A stretch of DNA of 64,000 nt from assembly GCA_025266875.1 (NCBI GenBank), contig JALLLT010000079.1, forward strand, positions 1-64,000, read 5' to 3'. Position 1 is the stretch's first letter. Every line of letters begins with the position of its first letter. Below the pieces are notes generated by a model. It worked only from the letters and a program-made list of their open reading frames with translations. It had not been told where the DNA came from and made no database searches. The stretch comes from Fennellomyces sp. T-0311. Its lineage: Eukaryota > Mucoromycota > Mucoromycetes > Mucorales > Lichtheimiaceae. Below are positions 1 to 11,166 of the stretch, in pieces. The translations under genes were made by a program, and so were the position numbers.

Positions 1-877
1 ACTGGACCATAGCTTCGACTTTGATTTACGGAAGAAGTAACGAACTCGAGGTTTTTGAGAGAATTGTCCGCTTTTTCGCCGCTGAAGTGATCAATCTGGA
101 GATTATCCACTTGGCGTCCCTTGAAAGACTGTAACACGATGCTGTGCGCTAAGGTAGTGAATTTTATGCCGGTTGTCCTCCCATTGGCAGCATCCGAAAC
201 GAGGAGCACCGTTTGATATCCACAGTTGTTTTCGCACGAGCTAAGGTGCTTTCGCGAGATAAGAGAATAAATGCTTCCGGCATCTGAGACAAGGTATCGT
301 TCGAATGTCAGCGTGTCGTGCACATTTCTGACCGCGGTGTACTTTGTGCCTGAGTGTTTTTCCTGGAGTCTCTCGATTTCGATGGTTTGCAGTGTGGGCA
401 AGTCGCACACGATGAGGTTGTCCCACGCACAATTCTTCTGGCTTCCGTCTTTGTGGTAGATTTAGTGCTTGCTCTTGTCATACTGCTGGCCGGAGAATGT
501 TGCCGCCATGATTTCATCCAACTTGAAACTGGTTTGCTTCTTTTTGCCAACAAGTAATTGATAACTGATAGTATTTGTTCCTTTATTTGGTTCCAATAGC
601 TTGAGTTTTCCAGTAGCATTAGACCTTATAACACCTAGCTTGTTGACAAAGTAACGGGGAGGCATGGTGGTTGGCAGCCTTGGATGACGGATTTGATGCC
701 ACTCGAGTTCTTCAGCTGTGCTCGAGGTGGGCGCGTCTAAAGATAACGCGTCAATTTGCGCATAATAATTTCCCCTCATCCATGCTTACCTGCATCGTCT
801 TCTCTTTGCTCATTGTTCTTGCACACGCTGCTCTTCTTTGTATCAAAGTCTATATGCCAATGACTAATATTCAGCAT
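1..877 (-). pseudogene. HNH homing-endonuclease-like gene, interrupted, runs off the window start
   Basis: Read on the minus strand, an ATG at 877 opens a short exon (877-790). A 74-nt intron (789-716, GTAAG..CAG) follows, then a second exon. The second exon encodes a basic module and then, past an in-frame TAA near 464, a first HNH-like stretch (YHKDGSQKN..WDNLIV). Still in the same frame comes a NUMOD4-like segment (YLVSDAGSIYSL) and a second HNH_3-like module (IDHFSGEKADNSLKNLEFV). The protein is cut by the window edge. H-x-D-G, N and N-L are the usual zinc and catalytic positions of HNH nucleases, which cut DNA and often spread introns or themselves. The reading frame is kept on both sides of the TAA, so a nonsense mutation is more likely than a frameshift. 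A 35-nt intron could remove the stop but would lose the HNH frame. Family assignment is by motif only. Confidence 0.6.
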
Positions 878-1277
878 GGAATGACATGACTCATCTCAAC
901 ATCCTCCCATGGCTTACCATGCAGTTCCTTGGCAGCAATTCCTTCTTCAGTTGATAGCTTCCCTTGAGACAAGACGCGTTCTCTTATCTTAAAGTTCCGC
1001 ATTGCGACGAAAAAAGTGAAAAAAAAGAAGGTGCATTTGTTATGGGAACGTCAGGGGACGGACAGATGGTACTTGTGCCTTTTATTTATATGTGCTGCAG
1101 ATAAGCTTCTACTGAGGCTGAATCAAAATAATACATCTCTATGTGAAGGACGACAGATGGATACATATGAAACACTTGTATGTGGTACCTACAATGTATT
1201 CATGCTTTGACCATATGATTTGACAGAGTTGGTTAATTTTTCATGCGAAATGGGTTTAAATACATATGTAGGGCCAT

Positions 1278-1525
1278 TGTCGTATCCCGACATACCAGTC
1301 ATCCATTGTCTACGTGTCTTTCCATCTCAGCCTTTGTTACATCCGTTCCTTTATTTCGACATCAACTACCGCACAGTTATCTATTGGCCTGTTACTGGCT
1401 TGTGCGTCACTGGGACCTTGATCTAGGTTCAGACTTCAAGAAGGACCATTCACGTTAACTCAGTCTCTGCATGATTATCCGCTCCTTCGTAATAAGACGG
1501 TATGATTACTAGGAATTAACTATTG
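1278..1525 (-). repeat. Dispersed repeat, partial copy (distal half)
   Basis: This stretch aligns by eye over about 230 bases with 52093-52310 in the same direction. Shared landmarks are the tip TGTCGTAT(T)CCCGACAT, CGACATCAAC.ACCG.ACAGTTATC and the TAA.AGACGG block. With the orientation of the 36.8-kb copy taken as plus, this one is minus. It ends where homology fades near 1525. Confidence 0.7.
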
Positions 1526-2020
1526 TGTGCCAATGCGTATATACAATAGGTATGGTAACTTATGGTTGTTATGCCACAGCTTATAATTCGCTTGCGTCAT
1601 TAACATAGAGCTGTGCCAGACGAAGTGCTCTTAAAGTGTATATAATTTGCAGATTTATGGTTATAGATCAATTCGTTCGCACCATCTTAGAACATAGCAT
1701 TTAGTAGCTATGAGTGAAATATATTAGCAAAAACAAAAGACAAAATGTACTAGCTTCTGGTGCATTGCCTGTGTGGTGAACCACTACATATACAGTATAC
1801 ACATAATGGAGACCGATCAAACATCTATTCTAGCACATCCCATCAGATGTATACTCTAGAAGAGTATTGATGACTAAGATCCAAACGGTGTTACCTTACA
1901 CCGGTTTCAATGAAGCTGAATGATGTTCTACAGGATATACACCTATCACAGAGTACACGGAGTCGCTATAGACCGCCGTCAGTAAAACGTAAGATGAACA
2001 CACAACCCGATACGTTCTCG

Positions 2021-2175
2021 TGTGGTATCGCTCAATTGGAAAGCTTCAATGACGAGGCCAAAAATAAGATCATGTTTTATCGAGGAAAACTACTCTCTAT
2101 TTATAATTATGATGAGTCTAGACGGAGAAGGTGAATGCTTTTCTATTAGAGCCGAATCCGTGTTATCGCCCTAAT
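2021..2175 (+). repeat. Dispersed repeat, partial copy (proximal half, inverted relative to the first)
   Basis: It begins TGTGGTATCGCT and matches the reverse complement of 52480-52300, including AAAATAAGAT.ATGTTTTAT and CTACTCTCTA.TTATAAT. Together with 1278-1525 it makes one element split by about 500 bases, with one half flipped. It is either a rearranged copy or two separate partial insertions. Confidence 0.65.
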
Positions 2176-2269
2176 CCGTTAATTATGCCCCATGCTGCTC
2201 TCGTTTCAAATAGAATGAAGACTAATGTTCTTTGGAAGCAAATGTAGACAAGTAATTTCTATTCGTTTC

Positions 2270-3866
2270 TTAAAGTTTTGGAACAACTGCCTTGAGATCT
2301 TCCACTGTGCACATTCTTGTTTCTGGATTTTCTGGGTCGCACATGCATAATGGTTTACTATCGCCCGTTTTCCCGGCGCGCATAGCATCACCTTGAGCAG
2401 AGTTTGATTTGGTATCTCGCCAAGCCCATGAGCGGCTGTAATCTGAATCAATGCCCTCGACAATCTGAGCGACTTTAAGGCCAATGACAGGAAGGAACCT
2501 AAGGTAATTAAGGTAAGTGCATGATATAAACACTGTACCCCAGTCGTTTTACTTCATTCCGTGCCCAGAATCACCCGAAGCGACCACAAGGTTTTCAAAG
2601 TTTGGATGAGGCGAAATCAAAAAGTTACTGTCCATAGAATCAGAGTACCTACAGATAGGAATTTAAGAATTAAAGCAGCCAGAAAACTAGCGTAAACTTA
2701 CCAGCATACGCGTGAATAGCTCACGTCCATGGACATTGTTGAAGGGAAAAACTTTGACAAGAACGCGCGGAATTCCTTCAAGGCTTTAATAGGGATGGTA
2801 TCATTGATGTTTGTCGACTGCGTTCTAGGTACGGATACGTTGTCGGTGCTTCGTGGGTTGAGGTATCCAAGTGAATGCAAGGCTAGCTTGAGTTTGCCTT
2901 CAGAGTTGATCGGGAATCCGTAAAAACCCGTTCTGGAAGAGTCAGCAGACCACACCGGTTGGTTCTTGACTTGGTGGAAGATGGAGGAAGGTGGAGGCTT
3001 AAAGTGTATGACGACTTGACCGGTGGCGACGAGTTTGTTTCCCATATCTATCAAACTTGCTGTCCAAGGTCCGGCTGCCATAACAACACGATCGCTACGG
3101 TGAATCTTTTCGTCCTTGGTTTGAATGCCTAGCACCTTGTTTCCGGATTCTTGGTAGAGTTTCTCGAAGCATCCAACTTCAGGTCCTAACACGAATCGGA
3201 TGCCATTGGCTTTGCATTTGCCGTAAAGATGCTTGATTGCTTCACTTGAATCACACCACCCTGTGTAAATGAATGAATCAGTACAAGTTATCAAAAAAAA
3301 AAGCCACAGTTACATACCGCCTTCCTTATTTAAATACGCAATGTCAAATCCATTCTTGACTGTGTCTTTGAAATGAGGGAATCGTTCCACAATGCTTTCT
3401 GGTGTCAATAATTCCTCGATCACATGACCATACCCGGCTTCTCTTATGGCCTTCATGCTTTGCTTCTCATAATCTGAGAATTGACCTCCTTGCGAGAAGA
3501 AAATGGCACCTGTCTCATGAAATACTGGGGAGAGCTTCATGGCTGCACGTTCCTTGTTCCATTGCCTCCAAAGCGGGAGACCTTCCAGCATCAAATGCAT
3601 GCACACCTTTGCCTCACCGTAATCCATGCGGACAACTTTGCTGATATCTAAAACTTCAGTTTAGAAAAGAGTAAAGTAGATATCTGTTGTATCATGCCAG
3701 TAGACGCTGCATCAGGAATAGGGATGGTATTACGATCAAAGACCCAGACTTCATATTTGTTCTTGAGAGAAAGTGCATAAGCAGTGGACAAGCCAAATGC
3801 GCCAGCGCCAACAACGATGATTTTGGCTCCAGGAGATGGAGGAGTGTATGCGGTAGATGGCTGCAT
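2270..3866 (-). CDS. FAD-dependent amine oxidase (sarcosine/fructosyl-amino-acid/pipecolate oxidase family), peroxisomal
   Basis: Five exons (3866-3698, 3647-3318, 3260-2702, 2648-2553, 2498-2270) join in frame to 460 aa. The N-terminus has the ADP-binding dinucleotide motif VVGAGAFGLSTA (about residues 18-30). This is followed by AAST-DI-KVVRMDYG, a family hallmark around the FAD. Near residue 350 there is a R-V-C-W motif, whose Cys is the covalent flavin site in relatives. The C-terminal third holds ASGDSGHGMKFLPVIG. The last three residues are PKL, a type-1 peroxisomal signal, as expected for fungal members, which oxidise secondary amines or glycated amino acids and release H2O2. The exact substrate cannot be told. 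The first intron (3697-3648) appears to use a GC donor; the other three are GT-AG of 53-57 nt. The start is the first Met before the Rossmann motif. The upstream reading frame has other Mets but no family similarity. Confidence 0.88.
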
Positions 3867-6646
3867 TCTGTAGCGAGGTATAATAAGAAGAGAGGCTCGC
3901 TTGTTGTGGTAATGCAGAGAAGTGACAAATAGCGCATCTTTTATAGTTATCGCTATCTCACATGGTGCAGCTACCAACTGCGGTGTCGCAGTGTTGCTAG
4001 GGAAATGATAGACTTGTTTATCATATCTTGTTTTTCTGTATCCAAATACCGTAGTTATTATCTTTTCACTTAGCAAGGTCGAACCAATAGAAAAAAAGAT
4101 ATTGACTCTCGTAGTTTACTCCGCGCCCGTGTACTCGGCATCGGCCGTACTAATGGGACCATTAACTAGACGTTTATGGGCATCGATGCAGTTTAAGGAT
4201 ACATTATGTTTAGTCATGCATGGGTGCCCTCCTCTAATGGAAGGTTGTCGCCAGTGATGTTGGACAACAGGTCGTAGTACTAATGCGAGATAAGAGTTCT
4301 TTGGCCGTCGATAAATTGTTCGTTAAATGGCTCCTCATTGCATGGAAATGAGAAACTACCACGGAATATGGTTGGTAGCATATCGTTCTGTCATTATTAT
4401 ATAACCATATCGTCAGTAGACAGTGGATTGGCAAAATGACACGGACGTGATATTTTTAGTTACAGTGACCGATAACTGGCCTAGTAAGTAGTAGCATTAA
4501 ACTCACGCGCGGCTCCGATCAAATGCTCCTTCAGTATATGGTAGGTACGAAGGGTGGGAATGCTGAAAGTTCCGTTTCTGTCCGATATAGTCTGCGTTGA
4601 TACCAAAAGTCAACGGAGGGGAGTATACGACATCTTATATTCGTCGTGTTTCATTGTAGATTTCTAGGGGAAGCAGGTAATTTTAGTTCTGTTTTTATCG
4701 AGACTTTGACAATAGGGAACCGTGCGAGCAAACGAACCTAGCTGAACTAACCTTATGATCTACTGATCCTAAATGGTACCACCAAGTCCCAACAGTTTAC
4801 GGAGAATCGCAAACTTTAAAAATCGCAAGCTGAATTTAACTTTTAAGAACATTTTGTACATCACCGGAATTCGGTAGATCAGGGTAAGTTGCGAGGGTGG
4901 CATCTCATGTTTAGAATGAGTCATCTAATGTTGGGGGGCGACATGACAGCCGTGGTAAATTGTTCGAATGTTACTAGCATTACAAAGGTCTGTTGCCAAA
5001 TTACATATTCAACTGTGGCGCGATCAATTTTTATCGGAAGTTCATAGATTCGTTTAATACAGATCGAAACTTTTTTTCGGCACTGATAATCTTGTTCCTT
5101 GCCTTACCAGGCATGAGCTGTATCAGTCACGATAGTGTGCCCAATACTACTGGAGCTATAGTACAGACTCATGCGTAAGGAATAGATTCTAGATAAGGCA
5201 TGGTTGAGCCGTGTGGTATTTATCTGAAACCAAAGCTATAGACCTGTAACTTATGTCTGGACCTCAGTAGACTATGTCTCTGTACGGATTTTACGAAACG
5301 TACCTTGCTCACACACACGATTCCATTCTTCAGGTTCTATGGTGGCTGGGTCGGCAGTACCTGACCCACAAGCAATGTGTCAGGCGTTAACATTTCAAAA
5401 AGGATGCCCCTTTGTCAAGACGTTTATTGTGATATACGCAGAAGTCCATAGCATACATGTGTTGTTAGGACATGAGGAGCACTGTTTTTACCCTCCCACA
5501 GAACACAGGAATAACACTTTTTTGTGTCAGTTATGTGTTCTGTTTATCGGCTTCACTGATACGAAAAGTACCCTTTTACTTCCGTCTGTGTGGGAACAGC
5601 GGTAATGGACGAGAATTGAAATGGTAAAAGCTAGATATTACATCCTTTTTGCTGCGTTGCGAGAAGATGCGTTTGGATACGGTCAGTTGATCAAGAATTG
5701 TTTGAGTATATACCGCTATCGTGAGCTTGATTGCACCTGAGCAGCAATGTATCCCGAAATACTTGCTTTTCCGCTTGGCGTGGAATACATATTATATCCG
5801 TATTCATGCTCTGCAAGTGTCAACATATCGCTTGTTGGGTAGCCAAGTACATAAGATAGTTATTATAACACCTTATTTGTCGAGGCTTGGCCCAGAGACT
5901 TGATCCTCGCCAAGCTATAGAACTTTTTTTTTATCGGCAAGTTGCACCACATAAGTTTTGCCTTCCCTTCTAGCTGTCACGCATAACAATATGGGGTTCT
6001 GTCTTGGAACTGTAGCATAAATATATCTTAGTTACTCTAAATAATTATAGGATTGAGTTCCTAGTCTTACCATGCCCATTGAAGGCAAAAAAGTTACTTT
6101 CAAAAGATATTAACATGACGAGTGAATTGTGTGGATAATTGTAACTATGACTACTTTTTAATTAATTATCACACAAGTAGATAGGAGGAGTCGTATGTTT
6201 GATAACGGTCACATATCAGCGAAAAAACTATATATATATCTATCAGCTACAAGTGATCCAGCGATTCCTCAACCGTACCACAACAACAGGATCTAGACTT
6301 GAATTTATCATTTGAAAATAAATGGGTACCTGGCATCAAGGTCGTGTATACAATCAGCAAAGTTTGTGCAGTACAGTGTACTAAAAGAAAGTGACGGAAG
6401 ATGGATGTTGCCGTGAAATGTCGTGCAACACAACTGTCGGAAAAATATTGACTGGGTAAAGTGCGATATTTATCGGGGGAAAATAGCGATAACTTCTATT
6501 ACTATCCATAAATCATTCCCTTATAAGCTACAGCAGTATGTGCTAATAGTACACGGCGTAAGAAGTAAAATAATACAAAATATCATACTAGTAGGTACTG
6601 ATATGAGAAAAAACGGGGTACTTTTTCCATGAATGAAGGAAATCAA
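3867..6646. other. AT-rich intergenic stretch
   Basis: I recognise no gene here. Short open frames exist but none shows family motifs or codon structure. A peptide near 5010-5060 (INFYRKFIDSF) faintly recalls the Ty3-type reverse transcriptase motif, but nothing around it supports a retroelement. A hairpin at 5498-5543 is listed separately. Confidence 0.5.
5498..5543. repeat. Perfect 10-bp inverted repeat (hairpin)
   Basis: ACAGAACACA at 5498-5507 is the exact reverse complement of TGTGTTCTGT at 5534-5543. The loop holds a second short stem (AATAACAC / GTGT..GTTAT) around a run of six T. It could be a relic of a small inverted-repeat element or a regulatory hairpin. No gene end is close enough to call it a terminator. 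Confidence 0.5.
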
Positions 6647-7446
6647 TTAAGCAAGGTTGAATGCGGCAAGACTGGCGACAATAGCAGTAGCAGCGATAGC
6701 AGCCTTGTGGGTTACGGCACCAGAATCGTGATTGACATTGCTGTTTCGGTTCTCCTTGCTCTCAATCCAAGGAGTGTTATCGACTTCCTCACCGATTTCA
6801 ATAAATGGAGCATTACGCCTTAACGAAGCATCGTAGTTGTCGCTTCCAGGAATCTGATCATAGACGTCATTGACGTCACCACAATGCTGAGTTGTCTTGA
6901 AGTAGTGGTACTTAGTTTCACCGTCGTTCTCTGGGATGAAGATGCGCATTTTAAAGTCCATAAATGTACCGCTGGGAATCTCAGGGCCCATCCATTGGAT
7001 ACTTGCGACACGACTGGTAACTTCACGACCATCTTTAGCCAATTTTTGAGGCTCAGTGAGTTGCTGCTTGGTAATGGTGACATTCTACACAAAATTAACC
7101 ATTAATTTCTTTGCCGTTACTTTGATTACCATTTAATATGCTTTAACGTACGTAGTCAGGGATATATTCACCCTGAGCAGCCAAAATCTCACTTGGAATT
7201 TCCACAGTAACACCAGTAGTACCTTTACCATCCGCGTTCTTGCAGCCGTGAGGGACACGAAGGTCGGTGTTCAAGTAAAGGCCACCCTCCTATGTTTAAG
7301 TTACATATTAATGCTTACGATACACGGTCAGAATGGTATAGAGTGTATACCTCGTGTGATCCAACCAACATGGATATATCAGCCTGAGCTTGACCGATGA
7401 AGAGTGCAGCCGCTGCCAAAGACAAGAGAGAGCGAACAATGACCAT
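6647..7446 (-). CDS. Secreted, probably GPI-anchored DUF1775/YcnI-like protein
   Basis: Three exons (7446-7351, 7289-7152, 7084-6647) give 223 aa. All splice sites are GT-AG in phase 0. Residues 1-22 form a signal peptide (MVIVRSLLSLAAAALFIGQ). The body has GGLYLNTDLRVPHGCKNADG, then TTGVTVEIP and IQWMGPEIPSG, which is the order of blocks in DUF1775 (YcnI-like) domains. Bacterial YcnI proteins bind copper; the fungal versions are extracellular and poorly characterised. The C-terminal 20 residues are small and hydrophobic (AAIAATAIVASLAAFNLA) after a Ser/Asn-rich spacer, as in GPI-attachment signals. The N-terminal His used by bacterial YcnI for copper is not at the predicted mature end, so metal binding is uncertain. 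It stands alone between long spacers. Confidence 0.82.
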
Positions 7447-8597
7447 TTTGAAATGTTAAACAAGGAAGATCGAGAGTTGTAGACAAGCTGTATGAAAAAG
7501 CATGCAAAACCTGGTTCTTTTATATACAAATGGTGCGGAAACTTGGGAGCTTAATGGATCTTAATCAGTTGCTCTCTGACTAGAATACGGTTCGCCTTTA
7601 TCAGATACACTGAGTTGCACAGATGCACTAGTATTTGCTGAGATCACTTACATTACACTGCAAGTACGGTGTCAGTTATTTGGTCTTCCGCGCATTGATA
7701 CAAGGTAGATACCGGGTAATAACAGGTATGTAGGACAAAACGCTGTGTTATTCAAACCTTGCTTTATCCTCTAGCAGTTGCGACAAGGGTCATCTTTCTC
7801 AGGATGGCCCAGAAAGCTGATATTTCTCATGGCGCAAAAGTATATCTGATATGGCGTATGTACGCTTTCGAAGTTTCACGTGCAAAGCATACATTGATGC
7901 CGTGATGTGCAATTCCATATTTCTGTATTTTTTGGGAAATGGCCCAGAAAAGATAAGTAATGGAAGAATATTATAAATTTTCTTGGTTTGCTGTAACACA
8001 ACTCGGTCGTCCATCCGCGCCGCTGTTCATTTTCAGCTTAAGGGGAAATTGGTTAATCCAGGTTATTCTGCCAACGGCAGGGTAGAACCCTGGTAATAAC
8101 AGTGTCATCGGGGTTTTCATTACCCATTCCACGGAATTAGTTATCGGAGAATGGGTAAAGAGTCTGGCATGACAGTTAAAGTACCGTAAAGTTATCAGAT
8201 CGTGTTACCTACTATGCTATGCGTCATGCCTGTAGTTTTATATGCCGAAATATAGCATGTACTGTTAGATAACAAAAACTACAGTTTCTGGCTTTGTCAA
8301 TTGGCTTTTGCTCCAGGTACTTACGGAAAAGAAATCTGTACTAGAATAAGAAGTTCTGTACAAAGCGAAATAGAATGCGCATTAGAAAAGTACTATGATT
8401 TAGTAAGATTCAAGCTTTCCGCCAGGCATGTGGTGTAGATATTTATACAGGCAATAGCTTTGTCCAACATTATATTCTTAGTAACAATTGAATGTCCAAA
8501 GTCTATAAGCTATTACGAACACGTCGCTTAGTTCACTTTAATATGCTGGTAAAGTACTCTAAAGTAGATATCACATTGCTTCTATTATTTGAAGACG

Positions 8598-8675
8598 AGC
8601 CGGCTCACCGTTGAATGACCCGAAGCGCAGCGAAGGGGATCATTCAGTCGAGCGTAGCGAGACAGGTGACGTGCT
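8598..8675. repeat. GC-rich palindromic patch, shared core with 37.45 kb
   Basis: The patch has TGAATGA..TCATTCA arms around CCCGAAGCGCAGCGAAGGGG, followed by GTCGAGCGTAGCGAGAC. Its core (8608-8632, CCGTTGAATGACCCGAAGCG) occurs in reverse complement at 37452-37477 with one or two changes. The base composition is unlike the AT-rich surroundings, which suggests a small mobile or foldback element. Confidence 0.55.
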
Positions 8676-11084
8676 CGTACGAATTAATAGGTGTAACAAC
8701 ATGGTGCGTAGTGTTTGGGGTATTCTCTTTGTCATGTCACGAAAGTATATATAAGCAGCATTAAGCTAACTCGAAGCGGTGTTAGAGCTGCATGGGTACA
8801 TTTAAGAGTCCGCATGATCGAGAACAATCCATGACTTCGACTTTTACGCTACACAAAGAGGAGGCGCGCAAATATGAGAGTCTGAACAGTCGAATGGTAT
8901 CCAGTAAGGCTTTATCAAAGCGTGCCCTACTAATATAAACAACCTACACAAGTAAAATGTGGAGAGCAAGTTGCTTCAATCAGGGTAGATCATTGAAGAT
9001 AGTCTTTAACAAATTCTACGCTGTAAACTGAATACAATAGTCGTACTTATAGCTTTTTCTTAGATTTAAGCTGATTGCAATATTTGGAAAGCTTGCATTC
9101 AAAATATAGTAATTCTCGATATACACATCTATTGATCGCCGGTTCTTCATCGGAAATGGAATGGTAATATTAATGACTTTAGCCCAACCCCACCATTGCT
9201 AGAGCAGTGCAAGCTTATTTGTACTAGTGATTAAGGAGAGTATAATGTTTTATACCGCTAGATATAAACCGATACATCGTGAGTCCCATCAAATCATACT
9301 ACAACTATATATGACAAGAGCCATGAGCCGAAGTATCAACAGCAAGGATGTTACTTTTGCGTAATAGTCACGGCAAAAGACGTTGTATCACAATTGACTA
9401 CGACAGTATTAAACTGCAGGTGACGGATTTGTACATAGGTAGAGCTGATTACCAAATAAGTCTATTGAGTTGTTTTTTTTCCACACATACTCTATTATGT
9501 CACGCGTGAGCATCTGGCAAAACTATTTGCGAACGAATGAACTAGCCCCATTGTCGCCATCAAGCACACGTATTAGCAGTATGCGCTAATCTGATTTCAG
9601 GATCCCAGAAGAATCAACCTAAAACAGTAAAATGGTCGCCTATTTTGTCACCATCGCCGCGCGCGGCTAATCAACACCATGTTAACAGAGTTTCGAATGC
9701 TGACTGCTCAGCAAACAAACAAGAGAATATGCTTCAAATTAAGTTCGCATCAGTTGGTATGTTCCTAAATCGGTGAAGCACCATACGTTAAATAAGTCAA
9801 TTGCAAAAAAATTCAAATGCTTTGCACGCACATTCACACGATAACAATACGTACACGACTTTTGTTGCTGGGACATCGACACCCGGGCATGTTTCTCCGG
9901 TATCGCGGTTTGCCGGTCTATTAGGCAAGTTTACAGTTTCTCCGGCTGGGAGCAAACTCAGTTCAAGTATCGTATCAATAGCAAAAAGAAGTACTGATAT
10001 CGATTACGATTGTATCGTAATCGTATCGACTTTTTTGGACAGCAGCTCCAAAGAAAAGAGCATATAATAAGGTGATGGGAAGAAGTATGCTAAACTATTG
10101 GTTACTAGGAGTGCTTCAGTTCAAAAATATCTAAAGTGACACTAACATCCATCATGGGAACCTTGTATTACATAGGCTTAGTCCGATAAGATGGAACGAC
10201 TCAAAATAAGCTGTGGTCCACTGCTTTAAATTAATTTTACTGACAAACACACATGTATTATATATTTTTCGCGAGAAATGCTTCGTATAAAATAGCACAC
10301 TATGTATTAGAAATGAATTAGTCAATTGCGTAGGCGGATTGGTGATAATGAAATAAAGAGTAGCTCACAAAACCAGGTGGATGGAACAGTATACTTTTCT
10401 TGATATGTTGTGTAACCAATAATGGTGTTCGGAACGACGGAATGGATGAAGGCTTTATAGTATAGATGTACCAGAAGTAATACAAGGTCATGTTTCAAAA
10501 AAGTCAATGCGTAGCATCACTTACCCACACCTTGTCCAACGGGTAAGCCCATAAAAGGAAATGGAAAGTTGTTCCTTGGCTATTTGCCTTTTTGCTTGGC
10601 ATAATGCTTTAACAGTAAAGCACAGCTTGCCAATGTATTATCGTATTGCCAGTCTGTGTGCAATATTGACTATAAACAAAGCTGTGCCACATCGTTCAAT
10701 ATTATTAACCTACAAAGTAATTACGACTGCAGACTATGTTAAAGAGGTCTATTAAATGTTTATCGTTATCCCGCGGAAATGGACATTTCGTACGATTGCT
10801 TATGTGTCTCACGCCCAAACATCGGCTTGTACTCAAACCATGTGAATAGTTTTTAGAATGCATTACACAACTATTGCTGTAACAATTGCACGCTTAACAT
10901 TTGTGAGTGAGCGCCGTGTCTAAGCCAAAAACCGGTCCAAGTTTCACAGATCGCGTATCGGATACCTGTAAAAAAAGGTAATTCTTATGCAGAGAATCGG
11001 GTATGTCTCAAATCAGGCTTCCGCAACTTCCGTTTGCAATCGTTGGTTAAATTGGCACTTACTACGCAGCCGAGGGTGAACGAG

Positions 11085-11091
11085 TATATAA
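11085..11091 (+). promoter_or_regulatory. TATA box of the NmrA-like gene at 11167
   Basis: TATATAA lies about 80 bases before the ATG. It is followed by a pyrimidine-rich leader and repeated ATTCA units, a normal arrangement for a strongly expressed fungal gene. Assigned by position and consensus only. Confidence 0.5.
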
Positions 11092-11166
11092 GGAGGAAGT
11101 TTTAAGTCTCGTCTTCTCCATCGAATTCAATTCAATTCAACTCTACCCTATTCATCTCACACAAAA

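Larger units (their letters stand above)
878..2269. other. Gene-poor spacer with a broken dispersed repeat
   Basis: No protein-coding gene is recognised here. The only structure seen is the split copy of the dispersed repeat (1278-1525 and 2021-2175), which is listed separately. Between these parts (1526-2020) nothing was recognised. Confidence 0.5.
7447..11166. other. Long intergenic stretch, no recognisable gene
   Basis: About 3.7 kb of AT-rich sequence. The longest frame (9801-10067) has no recognisable motif. A GC-rich palindromic patch (8598-8675) and the promoter of the downstream NmrA-like gene are the only structures I can name. A TATA-like run near 8750 has no gene behind it. Confidence 0.5.

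Noticed and set aside
430..465. A 35-nt intron to remove the TAA in the HNH-like gene
   Set aside because: It would put the downstream reading out of the HNH frame and is shorter than any other intron found here.
4993..5178. Peptide INFYRKFIDSF, like a Ty3 reverse-transcriptase motif
   Set aside because: There is no other reverse transcriptase, integrase or repeat signal within several kb, and the match is too short.
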